Shown one piece after another: positions 59,376 through 64,000 of a DNA stretch of 64,000 nt. The notes beneath the pieces were generated by a model. It worked only from the letters and a program-made list of their open reading frames with translations, was not told the DNA's origin and searched no databases. The DNA comes from Manihot esculenta. Its lineage: Eukaryota > Streptophyta > Magnoliopsida > Malpighiales > Euphorbiaceae. The stretch spans positions 23,552,190 through 23,616,189 of the forward strand of contig NC_035170.2 of the NCBI RefSeq assembly GCF_001659605.2. Reading direction: 5' to 3'. A program made the position numbers and the translations under genes. Position 1 is the first letter of the stretch; the number at the start of each line of letters is the position of its first letter.

Positions 59376-60450
59376 TCCGCTGATTCTTCAGTCGGTTTGG
59401 ATCTTCACTTAATTTCACCCAAGTTTCATCCGGATCATGAATAAATCACCCAGGTTCGGGTCATAAATTTTTAAATGTTAAATTTTTTTATATTTAAAAA
59501 TTAAAATTAATAAAGAGATTAACAATAGACTTTTTAAAATGATAGTGATATTTTAATATATTTTTTTAAAATTAAATAAATAATTAATAAATTCTTTTAT
59601 AATATAAAAATTAAATAATATTTTTTTTAAAATAGATTATAAAAAGGTTCACAAAGTGGTATGTTTAAATTTACATAGATGTATTAACGTCATTCTTAAA
59701 CTTATCTATTTGCTTAAACTTATCTATTGGCATAAAGAGATATATTTAATATATTTTATTTTTATTTTTATTTTTAAATTATATTTTTATATTTAGTAAC
59801 ATTATTAATTAATATATTTATAATAAATATAATTTATTATTTTTATTATTATAATTTGTAAATAATTTATTAAATTTCAATTATTACTGTTAGTAGATGA
59901 CTTTTTAATTTTTTATAATTTTTTTATGTAATATATTAATCATAATAAAATAAAAATTTTAATATATATATTTTATTTTTATTTTTAATAATAAATAAAC
60001 TAAAAAAAGTATAACTAACATTATTAATTAATATATTTTCCATTTTTTATATGAAATATAAATATACGAGAGATTATTAATGTCACGTGACAAAAATTTA
60101 TAATTTATTATATATTTATAATTATATTTTTATATAAAATAATAATTAAAATATATGTTAAATACAATTTATATTTTTTATTATCACTATTAATATATAA
60201 TTTTTTTATTTTCTATTTTTTGATATAATAAATATAATTTATTATATTAATTATTATAAGTCTTTTGATTTTTTTACTATTTTTAATATAATATATTATT
60301 AATATTGTAATTAAAGTTTTATTGTATTTTATTATTAAAATTATTACATTTTTATTTTAATAATAAATAAAATATTAAAAATATATTTATAAAAATTGGT
60401 TAAGTACCATATATAAAAAAATTTAGATAATAAAATAAATTATTATAAAG

Positions 60451-60496
60451 AAATAAATAAATAAATAAATAAATAAATATATATATATATATATAA
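60451..60496. repeat. AAAT then AT microsatellite
   Basis: A run of AAAT units passes directly into a run of AT dinucleotides. A compound microsatellite, likely to vary in length. Confidence 0.85.
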
Positions 60497-61009
60497 GTTT
60501 TAAAATTATATCTAATAAAATCTAATTAGTAAATTAATAAATATTATATATTTTTTATTCTTCTAATGTGTATAATTATATAGAATGAATATACATAATT
60601 AATTAAAATTATTATAAAAATTATTAGTTGTGATAAAGTATAAAGCAATTAAAGAGTTAATAAAACTAATTGTATAAAATATTATCAAATTAAAATTTTA
60701 TTTAATTCAAATAACTTATATAAAAAATAAATACATATAAATCCAGTGAAAGTGATTATGATCAAACCCATCTGGAAATTTGGTTTCAAGATATAAATAG
60801 ATATAAGCAGGCTTTGCAGAATTAATTCTCAAGAAAAAAGTGAACTAATTCCAAAATTGCATTATTTTCAAGTAATACCCATAATCCAAATCTGTTGAAT
60901 AAAAGACATTGCCCAGTTTTCAAGGTTTACAATCCTAGTCAAATTAGGGTTAGAAAAACATAATAATTGGGAATATAAATAAGACAAACTGCAAAAATAA
61001 AAAAAAAAT

Positions 61010-61816
61010 TTAAATAAAATTCTCTTCATCTTCCGACATTGCATCACCTTCACATCCAGTTGTAATAAGATGTCTGAGATTAGCACTGGGTAACTGGTTA
61101 GGCAGCTGTTCAAGATTACTGCAGCCATGGAGATACAGAGCTTCCACAGAATACAGGCACTGAATTGTCCCAGGCAAATCTCTTATAAATGTGTAAGACA
61201 GATCAAGATGCTTCAGACAGAACAGCTCACCTACGGATTCATGCAGCTCTGTGAGGCCACAGCTGTTCAAATCTAGCACAACCAAGTGTTTGAAACTTGA
61301 GAAAATTTCAAAATTTCTTGGAACCAAAGCTTTTGCAGCTAATGGCAAACCTCTGCAGATTCGGACAATTTGTCCCCTTTGAAAAGCTCGTTGCCTGAAC
61401 AATGCCCAGCAATCATCGCCGCCCAAATCCCATTTGAACAAAGGCCTTAGTTTGTCCCAATCATCTAGATCGTCAGCTCTCCAGACATCATCAAATAGAA
61501 CCAGAAATCTTTTCTTGTGTAACAAATCCCATAGCTTAGCCTGAAGCAGATCCATCTCTGTGAATTTGCAGCTGTCCTTCGTGATCATCTTCACATGCAA
61601 ATTTTCAGAAACAAAAACCCAAATGATAACGTCAAAGTTTCTCGTTACTTGTTGGTCTCCTGCATCTTCAAGAACAGCTTGAACCTTGAACAATGATTGT
61701 TGTAGTTTTTTGAGGTTGTCCTCAAGAACCCAGATGCTACCAAGCCTTTGCAGCACAGGAGAAGCTACTCTGTCAAAGATCATCTGCAGAACTGAAGACA
61801 AAAATATCTCTTCCAT
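61010..61816 (-). pseudogene. Miniature CC-NBS-LRR relative with in-frame internal deletions
   Basis: The frame is open for 268 residues, antisense to copies 1 and 2. It starts MEEIFLSSVLQMIFDRVASP, the family coiled-coil start. After DQQVT it jumps to RNFDVIIWVFVS, skipping the rest of the coiled-coil and the P-loop. Kinase-2 is LVLFDDVW. It jumps again from KWDLGG to DDCWALF, skipping RNBS-B and -C, and keeps a GLPL-like CRGLPLAAKAL. It then jumps to LRR units (LVVLDLNSCGL, LKHLDLSYT, ALYLHGCSNLEQLP). At least three large deletions all preserve frame, and the few remaining LRRs end at a stop at 61010. Without a P-loop it cannot bind nucleotide as a normal CNL. It may be a pseudogene, or a short coiled-coil/LRR protein or decoy. 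Confidence 0.75.
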
Positions 61817-63029
61817 TTTCTTGGTGTGGTGTGAGGATCAAGGAGATGTAAGCAGAATTTGTGATGAAGAAAAGAATAAGAAATTTTCTGCTTTGGTGGA
61901 TCAGGCAATCATTTTGGCTGGTCATTAGAAGACTTTGGAGTCAACCATTAATATCAAGTCAAGTCCTTTCACGGGTTAAATTATTAGCTGCTAATCCCTT
62001 CACAACTTAACACACAAATGAATAAAACACATGAAAGGATAGCCCCAAATCAATTAAAGGCCTGATCCTGCAGACCGAATAAGATCCGGACGAACTCGGA
62101 GCAATTCACCCCAAACAACCATCAGCTTTCTACAAGGATAAAATCCACACTAACATAATCTTATCTAAGTAGCGCGAAATAAATTAAATAGTCACCTGAT
62201 AAAAATGAGGATATATATATAAATTATTTACATTAAAAATTAAATAATTATCTAATAAAAATGAAAATACATATATAAATTATTTGTGTGAATGCAATAA
62301 AAAAATAGAGATGTAACACGACAACAATATACTAAAATAAAAATAAAAATAAAATGAAAGAAAAATAAAATGAAAGAAAAATAAAGGCCGATGTGAGACA
62401 TTACTTTCAATTTATTAAAATTAACATATAAAAAAAAATAAAAAAAAAATGTGATTCTTATATTTTGATTCATCATAAAAAAATGTCCTTAAGTCAAATA
62501 AAATCATTTAGTTAAATGGATCATATATTCAAAGGTGAAAGTATTTTTTTTTCTTTTTCATTTTCTGAAATGCTCTTAATAAATTAAAAATAGATCTTAA
62601 TAGAAAACCTTTTAAATCCCAGCCCTAATTTCTAATTTAACTAGTAGTTTTATTCCTGTGTTGCATTGATTATTTATTAGTTTATTTTAATAATAAACTT
62701 AATATTTTTATATTATATTTTTTAAAAAATTTACAACAAGTAAACTATGCGTACTGCACATCTATCAAATTATCTATAATTTAATAATAAAAATCTCTTA
62801 AAAAAATTAAAAGTATAATATGTCGTTTTCGTCACTCTGCGACTGGCCGTTTCACGAAGGGCTCTACCAATTAGTGAATTGGCGTTGATATACAAAAACA
62901 CAAGTCGTTTCAATGGTTTGGTTGCTATATGATGACCACGCATATGAAATTTTGCCCCGAAAGTTCATGCTTCAAACGATATGAATGGAATTTTGTTGAC
63001 AACTTGAAGTACCTGATTTTGTTTTCCAC

Positions 63030-63073
63030 TGTCGAGCTTACCGAAACCCAATGTCGAGCTTACCGAAACCCAA
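63030..63073. repeat. 22-bp tandem duplication
   Basis: The 22-bp unit TGTCGAGCTTACCGAAACCC plus AA occurs twice, identical, at 63030 and 63052. Confidence 0.85.
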
Positions 63074-63741
63074 CCCAACACAAAACCTGGTGACTTTCCA
63101 AGGAAACAATAGAAGAGGAAGCACAAATGAATTATAGTATTTCAAAAAATATGGGAATAATTATATTGGAAACCTTTGTTTCCAACTAAAGTTAATCTGT
63201 TAGGAATCAAAAATCAAAATTTACAATGCACAGCTCATCTCCTAAATCAGTAGCTTCTATCTTCTCCTTTTTTTTGTTTTTATATAAAAAAAAAGTGAAC
63301 TGCCACCAACTTTCACTAATTTTAAATCTTTGCATTTCTTCTTTTCAAACAACTTGGGATCTGCAATGTTTCAGAGTTGTAGGGAAGAACATTTGTCCAA
63401 CTCCTGCCTTTATGATGGGAAATATGATTCTTGATGCAACCAGATAAAAGGGAAAAAGGATATCATAGAAACACAAACTTTAAGCGAATATTAATAAAGA
63501 TCATTATAAAATTTAATAAATCATTGAAAATTATTGCTAACTATACTTATTGAGATCATTCTAGCCCCAATCCACATGCGTCGAATTGAAGGAAATGGAA
63601 CTATTAAGCGGCCAATGCCATAGATAGCTGCAACAAAGAAATGGAGAATCAAATTCAATGGATGATGATTTAGACCAGAGAGTCAAGCAATAGGTCCACT
63701 CAAAAATACACCTCCCAGACTCAAATAGTCAAAACATGCTT

Positions 63742-63799
63742 GATGCATTTCATTTCTTGCAAGATGAGTAGATGCATTTCATTTCTTGCAAGATGAGTT
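63742..63799. repeat. 29-bp tandem duplication
   Basis: Units at 63742 and 63771 begin GATGCATTTCATTTCTTGCA and differ only at the last base. No coding context. Confidence 0.85.
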
Positions 63800-64000
63800 G
63801 ATGCACTAAATACCTTCTATAAACCTCACAGGCCGAAAGAATTAAATGACTAATTAATAAATTTTTCTATAATATAGAAATTACATAATATTTTTTTTTT
63901 AAAATAGATTATGGAGAAATTAACAAGTGTTATGTTTAAATTTATATAGTTATATTAAAGTGATTCATTTAATATATTTTATTTTTATTTTTATTTTTAA

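Larger units (their letters stand above)
57791..61009. other. Intergenic DNA between resistance copies 2 and 3
   Basis: 57.8-58.8 kb has mixed composition but no supportable gene. From 58.9 kb it is mostly A/T. Two short repeats are listed separately. Multiple long chance A/T stretches fill 59.4-60.8 kb. Confidence 0.45.
61817..64000. other. AT-rich right edge of the window, no supportable gene
   Basis: Only short frames. A - strand stretch near 63535-63630 preceded by TTGCAG reads AIYGIGRLIVPFPSIRR, and a + strand frame near 63390-63447 reads ICPTPAFMMGNMILDATR. Each could be an isolated exon of a gene extending beyond the window, but I recognise neither. Two short tandem duplications are listed separately. 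Confidence 0.4.

Noticed and set aside
59420..60760. Possible A/T satellite or matrix-attachment array
   Set aside because: Apart from the short microsatellite there is no higher-order unit; it is ordinary AT-rich filler.

Overview
The window is nuclear DNA of a flowering plant, most likely a eudicot. Genes are split by many introns, the intergenic DNA is very AT-rich, there are many LTR retrotransposons, and disease-resistance genes of the CC-NBS-LRR type are present. A rosid of the Malpighiales is a guess from protein flavour only.

Layout. 1-2.0 kb: a decayed LINE. 2.0-3.9 kb: AT-rich DNA upstream of telomerase. 4.0-16.2 kb (+): a complete 12-exon telomerase reverse transcriptase gene (TERT), about 1345 aa by my splice model. 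Its intron 6 holds an antisense 3.5-kb LTR retrotransposon with intact 5-bp target duplications. 16.7-24.7 kb (-): a 16-exon Spinster-type major facilitator gene (539 aa by my model), tail to tail with TERT. 24.9-29.7 kb: AT-rich DNA with non-coding terminal-inverted-repeat elements and two less AT-rich islands. 29.7-35.6 kb: a rotten Ty1/copia element into which a damaged Ty3/gypsy element has inserted (target duplication GATTG). 37.0-43.8 kb: a recent LTR element with 1.55-kb LTRs (target duplication GTCTA). It has lost its polymerase and carries dozens of copies of a near-palindrome related to TGTTTGCCCAAACA; this is the most unusual object in the window. It sits next to an older antisense gag remnant. 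45.6-47.1 kb: two members of a non-coding family rich in CGAATCGAACCGAA-like words. 47.7-61.8 kb: a resistance-gene cluster of two tandem CC-NBS-LRR genes on the + strand and one heavily deleted but open relative on the - strand. The rest to 64 kb is AT-rich with short tandem duplications.

The telomerase and transporter genes look functional. Among the resistance genes, copy 1 has a frameshift in the LRR region, copy 2 stops early relative to copy 1, and copy 3 is a 268-residue miniature. The genes do not form one pathway. The window shows two conserved housekeeping genes next to a birth-and-death resistance cluster, with transposons filling the space between. Exon borders were placed by eye from splice consensus, phase continuity and remembered family motifs; transcripts were not available.
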